From NCBI RefSeq assembly GCF_000186865.1, contig NW_008705563.1, positions 2,554,690-2,618,689 of the forward strand: a stretch of DNA of 64,000 nucleotides, read 5' to 3'. The notes under the pieces are model-generated. The model ran no database searches. It was not told where the DNA came from and worked only from the letters and a program-made list of their open reading frames with translations. Below are positions 20,634-30,282 of the stretch, in pieces (within the stretch, counting starts at the first letter, position 1; every line of letters begins with the position of its first letter). The translations under genes and the position numbers were made by a program. This stretch comes from Aureococcus anophagefferens. Taxonomy: Eukaryota; Sar; Pelagophyceae; Pelagomonadales; Pelagomonadaceae.

Positions 20634-21266
20634 ATGAAGCTCGCCCTCGCCCTCGCCCTCGTCGCCCCGGCCGCCGCCTTCCAGGCGCCGGCCACCCAGA
20701 AGGCGTCCGTCGTCGTCAAGGACTCCATCGGCGTCGACCCCGGCCCGATCGAGCCCTCCGGCCTCTTCTGGGAGGACAAGGAGTCCCTCGCGCGCCGCCG
20801 CGCCGTCGAGATCAAGCACGGCCGCATCTCCATGATGGCGTTCCTCGGCATGATGGTCCAGGAGCTCGGCATCACCTTCCCGGGCTCCATCAACCTCGAT
20901 GGCTCCGTCGCGTTCTCCGACATCCTCAAGGACGGCATGGGCTTCCCGGCGCTCGCCAACGTGCCGACGCTCGGCCTCGTGCAGATCCTCGCCTTCGGCG
21001 GCATCGCCGAGACCGTCGCCATGCCCGCGACGGAGTACACGGGCGGCCCCCAGAACCTCCCCGGCGGCTACGACGGCTCCGCGGGCACCATCCCCGGCGG
21101 CTACCCCTTCACGACCCAGATCGAGGACCCCACGGCCCGCACGCGCGCGCTCACCTGCGAGCTCCAGAACGGCCGCGCCGCCATGCTCGGCGTCACGGGC
21201 GCGATGATGCACTCCCAGCTCGACTCGTGCGACCACCACTTCTTCTACCCCATCACGCACAACTAG
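20634..21266 (+). CDS. Fucoxanthin-chlorophyll a/c-type light-harvesting protein
   Basis: This 210-aa precursor is plastid-targeted: MKLALALALVAPAAAFQAP is a signal peptide followed by a transit peptide starting at Phe, as in heterokont plastids. The chlorophyll-binding helices are clear: helix 1 has RRRAVEIKHGRISMMAFLG (Glu, His and Arg ligand/ion-pair residues) and helix 3 has CELQNGRAAMLGVTGAMMH. A middle hydrophobic segment (PTLGLVQILAFGGIAE) fits helix 2. It sits in the thylakoid membrane and feeds excitation energy to the photosystems. The first ATG after the C-rich leader was chosen because it starts the signal peptide, although the frame is open upstream. The FCP/LHC subfamily is not decided. 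Confidence 0.93.
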   Translation: MKLALALALVAPAAAFQAPATQKASVVVKDSIGVDPGPIEPSGLFWEDKESLARRRAVEIKHGRISMMAFLGMMVQELGITFPGSINLDGSVAFSDILKDGMGFPALANVPTLGLVQILAFGGIAETVAMPATEYTGGPQNLPGGYDGSAGTIPGGYPFTTQIEDPTARTRALTCELQNGRAAMLGVTGAMMHSQLDSCDHHFFYPITHN

Positions 21267-21487
21267 ACGCGGATCGACGGACGTGAGCTCGGCTTCCCCC
21301 CGGGGATACGCCTCCCAGATGCTCCTAAGTCGCTCTTCTTCTACCTTGCGGTTGTGTTGTGTTCCGCAGCGGCTCCCAGCAGCACGTCTTCCGCGCCCTC
21401 CTCGGTCTCGCAACAGTGCGCCAGCGCCCCTGCGAACACTCGCGCGGAGCCGTCCGGCCGCGGCATCGGGTTCCGAAGAACCGACAA

Positions 21488-22813
21488 TTACACGAAGCAC
21501 ACGTCGACGGGGTAGCTCTTGGCCTTGAACGAGTCGGCGGGCCGGCCGCCGCGCGGCGAGTCCGGCGCGGGGATCGCGTCCGTCTGGATCATCTCCACGG
21601 CGCCCCGCGGCACGTCGGAGACGCAGCGCGGGAAGTTGACGTCGCGGAAGTTCGGCGACCGCGCGTAGGCGCAGGCGTGCCGCCGGCAGCAGAGGTAGTC
21701 GCGGTAGGACCCGCCGCAGAACCACATGGACCGGTGCACGGGGAAGAGGGCCAGGAAGAGGAGCGACTGCCACGCGAGGTTGAAGGCCTGCTGCTTGAGC
21801 TCGTTGAGCGCCCAGCGGCGCCCGACCTCGGAGAGGGTCACGTGGTTCGACCCCCGCTCGCGCGCGCAGACCCAGGCGACGACGTAGCCGATGAACATGG
21901 TGTGCGCGACCGCGAGCCAGACGAGCGCGGCGTCGCCGAACTTCTTCCGCCGCACGAGCTTCGCCGCGTGGCGCTCCGTCGCGTCGGCGTCGATCTCCCG
22001 GTGGAGGTCGTCGATGACGCGCCGGTAGAGGCACGGGCAGATGCAGAGCTGGCGGATGAGCACCGCGTACAAAATGACCGCGACGAAGCGCACGAGCACG
22101 AAGCCGTAGAACGACAGCTCCTGCCGCCGCGCGAGCGCGAGGTAGGACCGCGACGCGTCGCGGTGCGAATCCAGGGCCCGCTCGTCGAAGGCGCTCGACG
22201 CCTCCTCCGTGAACGACCACGCGAAGAGGAAGATGGTCGAGCAGTACCAGACGACGGCGCGCTCGACGCGCGAGAACGGGTGCATGGGGTGCGCGAGAAA
22301 GGGCGACACGACGGGGTTGATGTTCGACAGGTAGCCGACGTAGTTCGCCAGCCAGGAGCCGTCCGTGCCCGGGTAGCCGAACGTCGCCGGCACGGGCATG
22401 CCCCGCATGAGGAACCGCACGAGCTCCCGCGCGCCGACGTTGTCCAGCGACAGGCGCCGCAGCCGGTCCTCGAGGCTCGACGACCAGCTCAGGTTCAGGC
22501 GGTTCAGGTGCTCCTGGAGGCTGCCGCCGCGGCCGGCCTCGCCGAAGAAGCCGCCGACGTTGTGCTCCGCCGACGACGAGCTCGACGACGACGTCGCCGA
22601 GTCCGGCTCCTCGGGGGCCACCGGGTTCTGCGTCTCGACGTCCTCCTTGCACTCCTCGCGGCCGGGAGATTCGCCGCGCCGCGGGCTCGCCGCGAGCGCC
22701 CGCCCGCGCGTGTCGTGCGTCGTGTTGATGCCCAGGCGCCCGGCGCGGTCGAGGCCGCGCTCCATGCTGCTCCGGATCTGCGAGCCCCCACCGCCATTCC
22801 GCTTCAGCCACAT
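21488..22813 (-). CDS. Multi-pass membrane protein of unknown family
   Basis: The chosen ATG (22813) gives 441 aa; the frame is open further upstream, but that would run into the promoter of the divergent gene. The N-terminal ~120 residues are Ser/Glu-rich and probably disordered. At least four hydrophobic segments follow (AVVWYCSTIFLFAW, VLVRFVAVILYAVLI, LVWLAVAHTMFIGYVVAWVC, WQSLLFLALFPV), with cysteine pairs near membrane faces (LCICPC, YLCCRRHAC). I do not recognise the family. A 169-bp gap separates it from the divergent glycosyltransferase gene. Confidence 0.65.
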   Translation of the reverse strand: MWLKRNGGGGSQIRSSMERGLDRAGRLGINTTHDTRGRALAASPRRGESPGREECKEDVETQNPVAPEEPDSATSSSSSSSAEHNVGGFFGEAGRGGSLQEHLNRLNLSWSSSLEDRLRRLSLDNVGARELVRFLMRGMPVPATFGYPGTDGSWLANYVGYLSNINPVVSPFLAHPMHPFSRVERAVVWYCSTIFLFAWSFTEEASSAFDERALDSHRDASRSYLALARRQELSFYGFVLVRFVAVILYAVLIRQLCICPCLYRRVIDDLHREIDADATERHAAKLVRRKKFGDAALVWLAVAHTMFIGYVVAWVCARERGSNHVTLSEVGRRWALNELKQQAFNLAWQSLLFLALFPVHRSMWFCGGSYRDYLCCRRHACAYARSPNFRDVNFPRCVSDVPRGAVEMIQTDAIPAPDSPRGGRPADSFKAKSYPVDVCFV

Positions 22814-22982
22814 GGGCGGGCTACGTCGCGCCGGAGCCGGAGCCGCACCTCCCGCGGAGCGCGCGGGCGGCTGCGGCCCGGGGGCTGCCGAACCACGAAC
22901 ACCAGCGCGTCGTTCCACCAGACGATTGTTGCAATTGCAGAAACAAGACAAGTTGCTGTGCACCTGCAGCGGCGCCAATGCG

Positions 22983-25900
22983 ATGGGGCTGCCTCGCAGC
23001 GCTCTCGCGCTGTTCGCACTATTCGCGCGCGTCGGCGGCGACGCGACGATCTGCGTGCGGTCGGCGCCGAACCCCGAGTTCCAGGCGAGCCCGCTCAACT
23101 ACGCGCACTGGCTGCTCGCCCACGCCTACCCGACGATCGTCGCGCTCGACGGCAAGCCCTGGACGACCGTGCGCTTTCCTCTCGTCTACGGCGAGAACGA
23201 GCTGCTGGCGACGTGGCGGCGCCAGTACGAGGCGCTCCTGGCGCCGGCGGCCGTCGAGTTCGAGACGCGGAACGCGACGCTGCGGGCGGACGGCGCGACG
23301 GCGACCGTCGAGCTCTTCGGCGCCGCCGGGACGCTGGAGGCCCGCGTCGGCGCCGCCTGCGCGGCCCTCGGCGTCGGCGCCGACGCGTGCCGCCCCGTCG
23401 CCGGCCAGCTCGCGGCCGTCGCCGACCGGCGCGAGACGCCGTGCGACGCGACCGCGTCGATCGACGTGCCGCACCTCGCGTTCTGCGACAAAAACCACTG
23501 GAACGGCATAGACCGCCTCGCGACCCACGTCCGCCGGCGCTTCGCGACGCCCCCGTCGACGGCGCTCCTCGCGCCGAAGATCTTCGTGCTCCTCCGGGCG
23601 CCGCGGAAGGTGGTCGGCGGCGAGCCCGTCGGCCGCTCCTGGGACGTCGCGGGCCTCGAGCGCGTCTGCGCCGCGGGGTTCCTCGCCGCGCGCGCGAAAC
23701 ACGCGGGCGTCGCTGTCGAGTGCGGCGCCTTCGACGGCGACACGCCCCTCGACGACGTCGCGCGCGCGCTCGGGTCCGCGACGGCGTTGGTCGCGGCGCA
23801 CGGCGCCGGTCTCGCCAACGCGGTCTTCCTGCCGCGCGGCGCCCAAATCTTCGAGCTCGACGCCGCGGGCCACGCGACCTTCCACCGCCACTTCTACCAG
23901 GACCTCGCCGCGGCGCTCGGGCTGCGGCCGGAGAAGGTCTGGCTCGACGGCGCCGGGCGCCGGGTTTCTCCTCGAACGATCGTCAACTGCACGCGGTTCC
24001 GGCCCGACGGGTCGCCGATCCTGACCCAGGCGCCGGAGGACCTCGCGGCGGCGCGCATCGTCGACTACACGGCGCCCGCGACGCTCGGGCCGGAGACGTT
24101 CCTCGAGCTCGTCGCGGCCGCCGCGCCCGCGGCGCGGCGGGAGCCCGCGCGGCTCCCGGCGGCGATCTACGACGTCGACGTCGGCGACGACCGCCGCACC
24201 TTCGCGCACGCCTACGGCGCGGACCTGCGCGCCGAGGCGGCGGCGTTCCTGGGGACGGACGACGTCGACGGCTTCGTCTGGGACGTCGCCGCGCGCGCGG
24301 CGCTCCCGGCGCCGCGCGCGGCGCGGACCTGGGGACTTGGAGAGATCACAGACGCGGGCACGCAAGAACGATGGACCCTCTACTGGGCATCGCCGTTCGC
24401 GGCCTGCCGCGGGCGGCGGCCGCGCGTCGGCGAGCGGCCCGCGGACGGCTGCGAGGCGTTGGTGGAGCGGGACTCTGGGCAGGAAACAAAAATATTCAAC
24501 AAGACTTCACGGGTTTGACATAGCTTTTTCACTGTCTAGAAAGAACCCGCCGAGAGAAAACGATCCGTCCAAAAATCAGCCGAAACGATTGCGATGTGAC
24601 CGAGATAGAGAGATTTTTGCTGGACGGGGCGTTCCACCGGTTCTTTCCGGCGCAGGTGGGACTGGCTCTTGGACGTCGTCTTCCCGGGCCACGCCGTCGA
24701 GGCCTGCCCGGGCCTCGACGTCGTCGCGGACCGCGCCGTCTACGTCGTCCACGTGCCGAACTTCGCGGACACGGGCGCCCACCGCGCGCGCGTCCGCGCG
24801 CTCGGCCGCGAGCTGAGACGGCGAAACTACCGCGCGATGCTCGTGCACCTGAGCGACGAGGGCGGCGACGTCGACGACTTCTACGAGCCCTGGCCCCTCG
24901 TGCTGCGCCAGTACTTCGACGCCGCGCTGGCGGAAAAGTGGGGCGGGAAGCTCCTGTTCCTGCCGCTCGGCTACGCGTCCGGCCACGGAAGGAAGGACGC
25001 GCCTTCGGCGCGCCGGCCCGTGACCTGGGCCTTCGTGGGCGACGCCAAGGGCAAGCCCACGCGGCGGAAGATGCTCGCGGCGCTGGGGGCCTGGCCCCGC
25101 GGCGTGTCGCACGTGACGTCGCGGTCGACGACGGGCCGGCCGTGGCGGCCCGACGTCTGGTCGGCGGCGACGCTGTCCGCGCTCTACACGTCCGCGCGCT
25201 ACTGCCCGGCGCCCATGGGCTTCGAGTCGCCGGAGAGCTTTCGCTACTACGAAGCGCTGGAGGCCGGCTGCGCGCCCGTCGTCGAGGGCGGGTCCTACTT
25301 TTCCGACCTCCTCGCGCGCGTCGAAGCGAGCGTCGGCGGCGTCGAAAAAAGCCTCCGGGCGACGCTCCTCGTCGCCGACGACTGGGCCGCCGTGCCCGAC
25401 GCCCTCGACGCGGCCGCCGACGACGAGGACCGCCGGCGGAGCGACACGGCGGCGGCCTGGGCCGAGCTCAAAACGAAGCTCGCGGCGACGGTCGCCGCCC
25501 GCGAGCGCGCGCTCGACGACGGGCACCGCCGCTTCGCCGTCTTCGTCGCCGTGCCCAAGACGGGCGGGCACCGGCGTTCGCTGACGAATTTCGAGAGATT
25601 TTGAGATGGGAAAACGACAACAAGCCGTCATGCACGGTAGGCACGCGCACGGTTCTCGCGGCGCTCCTCGGCGCGGGCGCGCGGGTGATCCAGGGGCGCG
25701 ACGTCGACACGCGGTGCACGGAGTACGCCTGGTGGGCGCGGCTGAACGCCAACGAGACCGTGGCCTACCGGGGCCGCGCCTACGCCGGTCCGGAGTCCTG
25801 GTGGGACCTCGTCGCGGCCTGCGCGGCGGCGACGGCGGACGTCGCCGCGCGGACCGCGGCCGACGCGGTCTTCTACGACCACGTCGGCCGCCTGCCGGCC

Positions 25901-26440
25901 CTCGCGGGCCGCGCGGCCTTCGTCGCCGTGCTCCGCGAGCCGCTGGCCTGGGTCGCGTCCCACTTCTACTTCCTCCGCGGCGAACCGCCGCCCGTCGGCC
26001 TCGCGGGCGCGCCGAACGCGACGGCCTCGCTCGCCGACGCCGTCTTGGCGGACCCGCTCCTGGCCTACTTTTCCTTCTTCGCGGACGTGCGCAACGCCCA
26101 GGCGCGCTACCTCTGCGGCGCGGCGCCCGCCTGCCGGCAGCCGCACGCCCAGGCCCCCGAGGAGCTCCTCGACGCGTTCGCCGTCGTCGGCGTCCTGGAA
26201 GACCTCCGGGGCACGCTGCTCGCGCTCGAGCGCGCGCTCCCGCGCATCTTCGCCGGCGTCGCCGCCGCGCACCGCGACGGCGACCGCGCGTTCCTCCAGG
26301 CCGGCGACGCCGCGCGGCCCCGGGACGACCCGCTCCCGGCCGCCGCGGCGGACCGGCTCTCCGCGCTCTTCGCCGAGGACGCGGCGCTCCATCGCGCGGC
26401 GACGGCGAGGCTCGGGGAGATGCTTAGGGATGGGGATTAG
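22983..26440 (+). CDS. Trifunctional GT61 - exostosin-like - sulfotransferase protein
   Basis: Three exons (22983-24466, 24656-25563, 25641-26440) sum to 3,192 nt, 1,063 aa. Residues 1-20 form a signal peptide or anchor (MGLPRSALALFALFARVGG). Exon 1 is a GT61-type glycosyltransferase: AAHGAGLANAVFLPRG followed by IFELD is the family signature. Exon 2 resembles exostosin/GT47 domains: FLPLGYASG, TWAFVGDAKGKPTRRKML, and FRYYEALEAGCAPVVEGG. The exon 2/3 junction rebuilds VPKTGTRTV, the PAPS-binding loop of sulfotransferases; exon 3 continues with VAVLREPLAWVASHFYFLRG (the 3'-phosphate motif). The protein is probably a Golgi enzyme that builds and sulfates a polysaccharide. Intron 1 is an introner with a GC donor; intron 2 (GC-AG, 77 nt) resembles a short intron in the giant surface gene. 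Confidence 0.8.
24475..24655 (+). mobile_element. Introner element, family C (intron 24467-24655)
   Basis: The element is 181 bp with diverged terminal repeats: left CTGGGCAGGAAAC, right end GGTTCTTTCCGGCGCAG. The flanking 8-bp copies are GCGGGACT (24467-24474) and GTGGGACT (24656-24663); the single difference turns the expected GT donor into GC. It shares the core CGTCCAAAAATCAGCCGAAA and GACCGAGATAGAGAG with the other long elements and is in sense orientation. The 189-nt intron keeps the frame. Confidence 0.85.
25564..25640 (+). other. Short GC-AG intron, candidate short-introner copy
   Basis: The 77-nt segment separates the two halves of the sulfotransferase PAPS loop. It starts GC, ends TAG, and contains GACGAATTTCGAGAGATTTT, closely similar to GACGATTTTCGAGAGATTTG in the 81-nt intron at 37270-37350 of an unrelated gene. 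Flanking 8-mers match only in part (GCGGGCAC against GCACGCGC), so a target duplication is not clear here. Confidence 0.6.
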
Positions 26441-26560
26441 TAACGGTGGTCAGTTTTGTCCTACGCCAACATCGATGTTTCCCTTAAGGTGGTCCTAAAG
26501 TGCCGCGCCACACGGCGCTGTCACGCGCGAAAAAGAACCCCCTAAGCACGTGAGCCGAGC

Positions 26561-27376
26561 TTAGCGGCCGCCCGGCGGGGACCAGAAGGAGAGGATGATG
26601 ACTTGGGCGTCTTGGGGGAGCGCGAGGTTGGAGAGGATGCTCATGAGCGGGCGGCGGTGGCGCTCGACGCGCGCGTTCCAGCCGCCCTCATCGATGATGT
26701 CGACCATGTGGTCCTGGAGAGCTTCGCTTTTTGGCTTGATCCATTTCGTGGGCAAGACCGTGATGGGCGCGCCGGCGCGGAGCAGCGTCAGGGCGGCCTC
26801 GCGTTGACCGCCTAAGATGGCAAAACGCAGCGGGGTGTTACCCCGTCGGGTCCTCGCTTCCATGTTCGCGCCGGCGGCGATGAGAAGTTTGGCGGCATCA
26901 ACGTGTCCACATTGAGACGCGGTGTGAAGAGGAGTCGTGCCATCGTTCCCTCGAGCGTTCACGTCCGCGCCCGCTCGCAGAAAAAGACAGATGCAGGCAG
27001 TGTTGCCGTAGTGAGCGGCGCTGTGAAGAGGAGTCGCGCCATCGTTCGCTCGAGCGTCCACGTCCGCGCCCGCTCGCAGAAGAAGAGGCACGCAGGCAGT
27101 GCTGGAAATATGAGCGGCCTCATGGAGCGCTACAGCGCCGTCTACTGTGGAAGGGATCTTCGCATCTGCTCCTTCGGCCAAGAGTATTTCGCACATCCCC
27201 GCAAGCCCTTTGACCGCTGCGAGATGCAGCAAGGGGAAAAGGCCGCGCGCTCCCGTGATTTGGTTTGTGCAAGGTATCATCCCGTTCACGTCGGCGCCGC
27301 GGCGTATCGCGTCGCGCAGCGCGGCTTCGTCGTTTGCTAAAATCGCTTTTCTCGCATCCCGCAAAAAAGGCTCCAT
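26561..27376 (-). CDS. Ankyrin-repeat protein, paralogue 1
   Basis: This 271-aa protein has about six ankyrin repeats (e.g. DGATPLHSAAHYGNTACICL, DGTTPLHTASQCGHVDAAKL, AGADVNARG). The C-terminus (RHRRPLMSILSNLALP...FWSPPGGR) is almost the same as in the plus-strand paralogue at 33810. The start at MEPFLRDARKA was chosen because it aligns with the paralogue's first Met; the frame is open 17 codons further upstream. The paralogue lacks one repeat. It is probably a cytosolic protein-interaction module; partner unknown. Confidence 0.85.
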   Translation of the reverse strand: MEPFLRDARKAILANDEAALRDAIRRGADVNGMIPCTNQITGARGLFPLLHLAAVKGLAGMCEILLAEGADAKIPSTVDGAVALHEAAHISSTACVPLLLRAGADVDARANDGATPLHSAAHYGNTACICLFLRAGADVNARGNDGTTPLHTASQCGHVDAAKLLIAAGANMEARTRRGNTPLRFAILGGQREAALTLLRAGAPITVLPTKWIKPKSEALQDHMVDIIDEGGWNARVERHRRPLMSILSNLALPQDAQVIILSFWSPPGGR

Positions 27377-27751
27377 GCCCGGGAGCAGGCGCTCGATCGG
27401 CCGCGACTCGAAGAGGCAGGCGCGCAACGTCGATGCGATGCCGATGTTCAGCGGCGAGTGGCGGAGGCGCGCAAAGCGAGGTTCAGTACAGGGGGAGCTG
27501 AGCGAGTCCTTGGCCCGATGCTGGCGCGCCCCCCCGCTCGATTTTTTGCTGTGGCAGCTCGATTTTTTGCCTGAGGCTCAGGCTGAGCTCAAGCTCGCCG
27601 ATGAGAGGCGCCACCAGTCGCCACCTCTCCAGCCACAAGCCACGATCGTCGCCTGCCGCCCATCGCGTTGCGTGCCGCGGCGACTATTCGCTCCAGATCC
27701 CCGACAGCTCCAGATCCCCGACAGCGTGACCCTGCGTCGTCGGGTTGTGAG
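27377..27751. other. Divergent intergenic region with duplicated ankyrin-gene flank
   Basis: These 375 bp lie between the ankyrin gene and the WD40 gene. The part next to the ankyrin gene (27377-27510) is homologous to sequence upstream of the second ankyrin gene (about 33690-33809), so the duplication carried its 5' flank. Around 27535-27570 two copies of CTCGATTTTTTGC stand 24 bp apart, and near 27705-27725 the string CAGATCCCCGACAG is directly repeated. No gene is seen. Confidence 0.55.
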
Positions 27752-28864
27752 ATGGAGCGGTGGAAACGTTCTCTGGACGGCGCGGATACCTATTGCGAAA
27801 TCTGCAGCCGCGAGTGCATCAACCGATACTGCGACGAGTGCGCGCCGGCCGCGCCGCCGCCGCCGGCGACGGTAAATTTCCACCCGGAGGCGCGCCTCCA
27901 GGGCCACAAGGATCGCGTCTACGATCTCGCGTGGGAGCCCGACGGCCGCCGCCTCGCGTCCGTGGGCCAGGTCGGCGGCTTCGTGTGGAACGGCGCGGAG
28001 GAGCGCGTGACCCTCGAGGGCGACGAGCTCATGCGCGTCTGCTGGGACGGCGCCGCGCACGTGCTCTGCGGCGACTCGCTCGGCAAGGTCCGCGTCTGCT
28101 CGGCGTTCGACGGGCGGCCCGCGGCGACGCTCGACACGAGTCAGGACGACGAGATCTACGGCCTCGAGGTGCTCCCGGGCGACGGGCGCCTCGCCGTCGG
28201 CGCGGGCGAGACGGCGCAGGTCTGGGACGTCGCGGCCGCGTCGCGCGTCGCGCGGACGACCTTCGCGCGGGCCGAGGCCGGCGTCGTCTTCGGCGGCGAG
28301 CGCAACCCGGAGGCGCGGGCCTACGTCTTCGACGTCGCCGTGCGCGGGCGCGTGCTCTGCTGCGCGCTCTCCGACGGCACGACGCGGCTCCTCGACGCGC
28401 GGACGCTCCAGGCCATCGGTTCTTTGGACGCGCACGCGCAGCGCGGCTCCTGCGCGCTCGCCGTGGCCGTCGCGCCGGAGCCCGCGGCGCCGCTGCTCGC
28501 GTCGGCGGACCAGAGCGGCGCGGTGCTCCTCTACGACATGCGCCGCCTCGGCGACGGGCCCGTCGCGGAGTCGCAACTGCCCGGCGGCATCCACGCGCTC
28601 GCCTTCGTCGGATCGGGGCCCCTCGTCGTCAGCGGGGGCAACGACGGCACGCTCCGCGCGCACGAGACGCGCGGCATGGCCGTCGAGGGCTCCGCGACCG
28701 TGGTCAACAAGGTGCTCTGCATCGAGGCGGCGCCCGACCCGGCCGCGCCGCGCGTCGCGAGCGCGGGCGGCACGGGCAACGTCATCAGCGACGCGGGCAT
28801 CAACGTCTGGCGCGTCGAGAGCGGGCCCGCGGACTTCGCGGCGCGCGTGCGGGAGCTGCTGTAA
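27752..28864 (+). CDS. WD40-repeat protein with N-terminal cysteine cluster
   Basis: The protein is 370 aa from ATG 27752. Residues ~14-30 (YCEICSRECINRYCDEC) form a compact cysteine cluster that could bind zinc. From ~45 on there are seven WD40-like blades (HKDRVYDLAWEPDGRRLAS, GETAQVWDVAAASRV, SGAVLLYDMRRL, NDGTLRAHETRG). The propeller seems to fill the whole protein, so it is probably a scaffold. The family is not identified further. It converges on the next minus-strand gene with 85 bp between stop codons. Confidence 0.8.
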   Translation: MERWKRSLDGADTYCEICSRECINRYCDECAPAAPPPPATVNFHPEARLQGHKDRVYDLAWEPDGRRLASVGQVGGFVWNGAEERVTLEGDELMRVCWDGAAHVLCGDSLGKVRVCSAFDGRPAATLDTSQDDEIYGLEVLPGDGRLAVGAGETAQVWDVAAASRVARTTFARAEAGVVFGGERNPEARAYVFDVAVRGRVLCCALSDGTTRLLDARTLQAIGSLDAHAQRGSCALAVAVAPEPAAPLLASADQSGAVLLYDMRRLGDGPVAESQLPGGIHALAFVGSGPLVVSGGNDGTLRAHETRGMAVEGSATVVNKVLCIEAAPDPAAPRVASAGGTGNVISDAGINVWRVESGPADFAARVRELL

Positions 28865-28949
28865 GGTGTATGTGTATGTTGTTTAGGAATCGCCAGAGCT
28901 GGGGGAGCTTCTTAGGGGTGGGGATTAGAGGGGGCGCGCTCCACCTGCC

Positions 28950-30113
28950 CTACGTCGGCGACCGCGTCGAGCGGTCGCGCGGCGCCGTCGTCCGCGCGCC
29001 GAGAGAGTCTTCTCGACGCAAATTTTCGGCGTCGATCATGTTGAGGGCGTTTTGGCCGCGCTCGTCGCCGTTTGCTGCCGCAAGGGCAAAACAGCGCTTG
29101 GCTTCGTCCAAATCGGCGTCCACGCCTCTGCCCACCAAGTAGCACTTACCCAGAAATAAGTGAGCATATGCGAAATTTTTCTCAGCACTGAGCTTGAACA
29201 ATGGAAACGCCTCCTCGTGTCGTTCGTCGTCGCGAAGCATGCTTCCGAGACTCCACTGGGCCTCCGCGTCGCCCGTATCCGCTGCGGCGCGCATTAGCTG
29301 CATTGCCTTGGTCCGATTCGGCTTCACGCCGTTTCCCTTGGCGTACATCTCGCCGAGATTTACCATCGACGTCACGTCGCCAAGCTCCACAGCACGCTTG
29401 AATATTTTCACGGCCTTCTTCTCGTTTTTCACGATACCGAAGTGGCCACCAAAGCGATACAGAGTCCCTAAATATTCAGTCGCCAGCGGTGAGTCGTTTT
29501 CCGCGTGGCGACGAATGCGGGCCAGAACCTCGGCTCCGTCTTTCGCGTGTGGTTGGCGACAGAGAGGACACCCTTCATGACCATGACACTTGCTGTGACA
29601 CGACACGCAGATCATCTGGGCGCAACAAACACGAAACATATGAGCCTCATTCACGTCCCAGTCCTCCAAGCAGATCGGGCATCGCGACGAGCCCCAACGA
29701 GGGACGAGCCCCAACGCGTGCTCCGGCTCCGGATTCGCCTCCCGCCGGGCGCGAGCGGCCTCGTGTTCGGCGGCGATGCGCGCGCGGACCTCGTCGGCGT
29801 GCGACCGAGGCGCGGGACCGTAGAACACCGGGGGCGGGGGCGGGGGCGCCTCGGCCCGCGCCGCCTCCGCCGCCCGCTCGCCCCGGATCTTCTTGCACGC
29901 CTTCCGGTGGCCGCGGTCGCGCCAGTCGATTCGTTGGCACGCAACCGTGCAATATTGAGCCGTGCCGCATGGGCATGGGAGCTTCGCTTTCGCCGAGCAA
30001 ATTGAGCAAAGCGTGCGGAGCTTGGCGTTCTTCACTCGGGCCATTCGCTCCTCATACTCGCGCTTCTTGTCGCGCCAATCCACCTCATCCGCCGGCTTGT
30101 CTCCGGAGCTCAT
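28950..30113 (-). CDS. MYND-RING-Sel1 repeat protein, copy 2
   Basis: This 387-aa protein has the same modules as the copies at 4191, 58565 and 59973. The MYND finger is at residues 36-73 (CSIC, CPCG, YCTVAC, H-x3-C), the shared linker is YGPAPRSHADEVRARIAAEH, and the RING-like finger is at ~145-186 (CPICLEDW, CCAQMICVSC, CPLC). Sel1 repeats fill ~200-355 (AVKIFKRAVELGDVTSMVNL, AKRCFALAAANGDERG). Its C-terminus has a ~25-residue basic tail (LRREDSLGARTTAPRDRS) absent from the others. The 3' two thirds are lower in GC than the neighbours, as in copy 1. Confidence 0.85.
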   Translation of the reverse strand: MSSGDKPADEVDWRDKKREYEERMARVKNAKLRTLCSICSAKAKLPCPCGTAQYCTVACQRIDWRDRGHRKACKKIRGERAAEAARAEAPPPPPPVFYGPAPRSHADEVRARIAAEHEAARARREANPEPEHALGLVPRWGSSRCPICLEDWDVNEAHMFRVCCAQMICVSCHSKCHGHEGCPLCRQPHAKDGAEVLARIRRHAENDSPLATEYLGTLYRFGGHFGIVKNEKKAVKIFKRAVELGDVTSMVNLGEMYAKGNGVKPNRTKAMQLMRAAADTGDAEAQWSLGSMLRDDERHEEAFPLFKLSAEKNFAYAHLFLGKCYLVGRGVDADLDEAKRCFALAAANGDERGQNALNMIDAENLRREDSLGARTTAPRDRSTRSPT

Positions 30114-30282
30114 CGTGTGCGTGCGCTCTTCGCCAGTCTTCGCCCTCGACTCAAGCCGACTGGATTTGCCAGAGCTGGGCGATCAACACGACCCAGGCGT
30201 CGACCCCGGACGACGAGGCGTACGACGTCGCCCCGCAGCGAGGCCCCACCGCTAAAAATAACCCCTTACCACGGCGACCGAC

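Noticed and set aside
26415..28928. Similar strings GCTTAGGGATGGGGATTAG (end of the sulfotransferase) and CTTAGGGGTGGGGATTAG (28908-28926)
   Set aside because: The match is ~20 bp with one or two differences and no wider homology; it is too short to claim a repeat or terminator signal.
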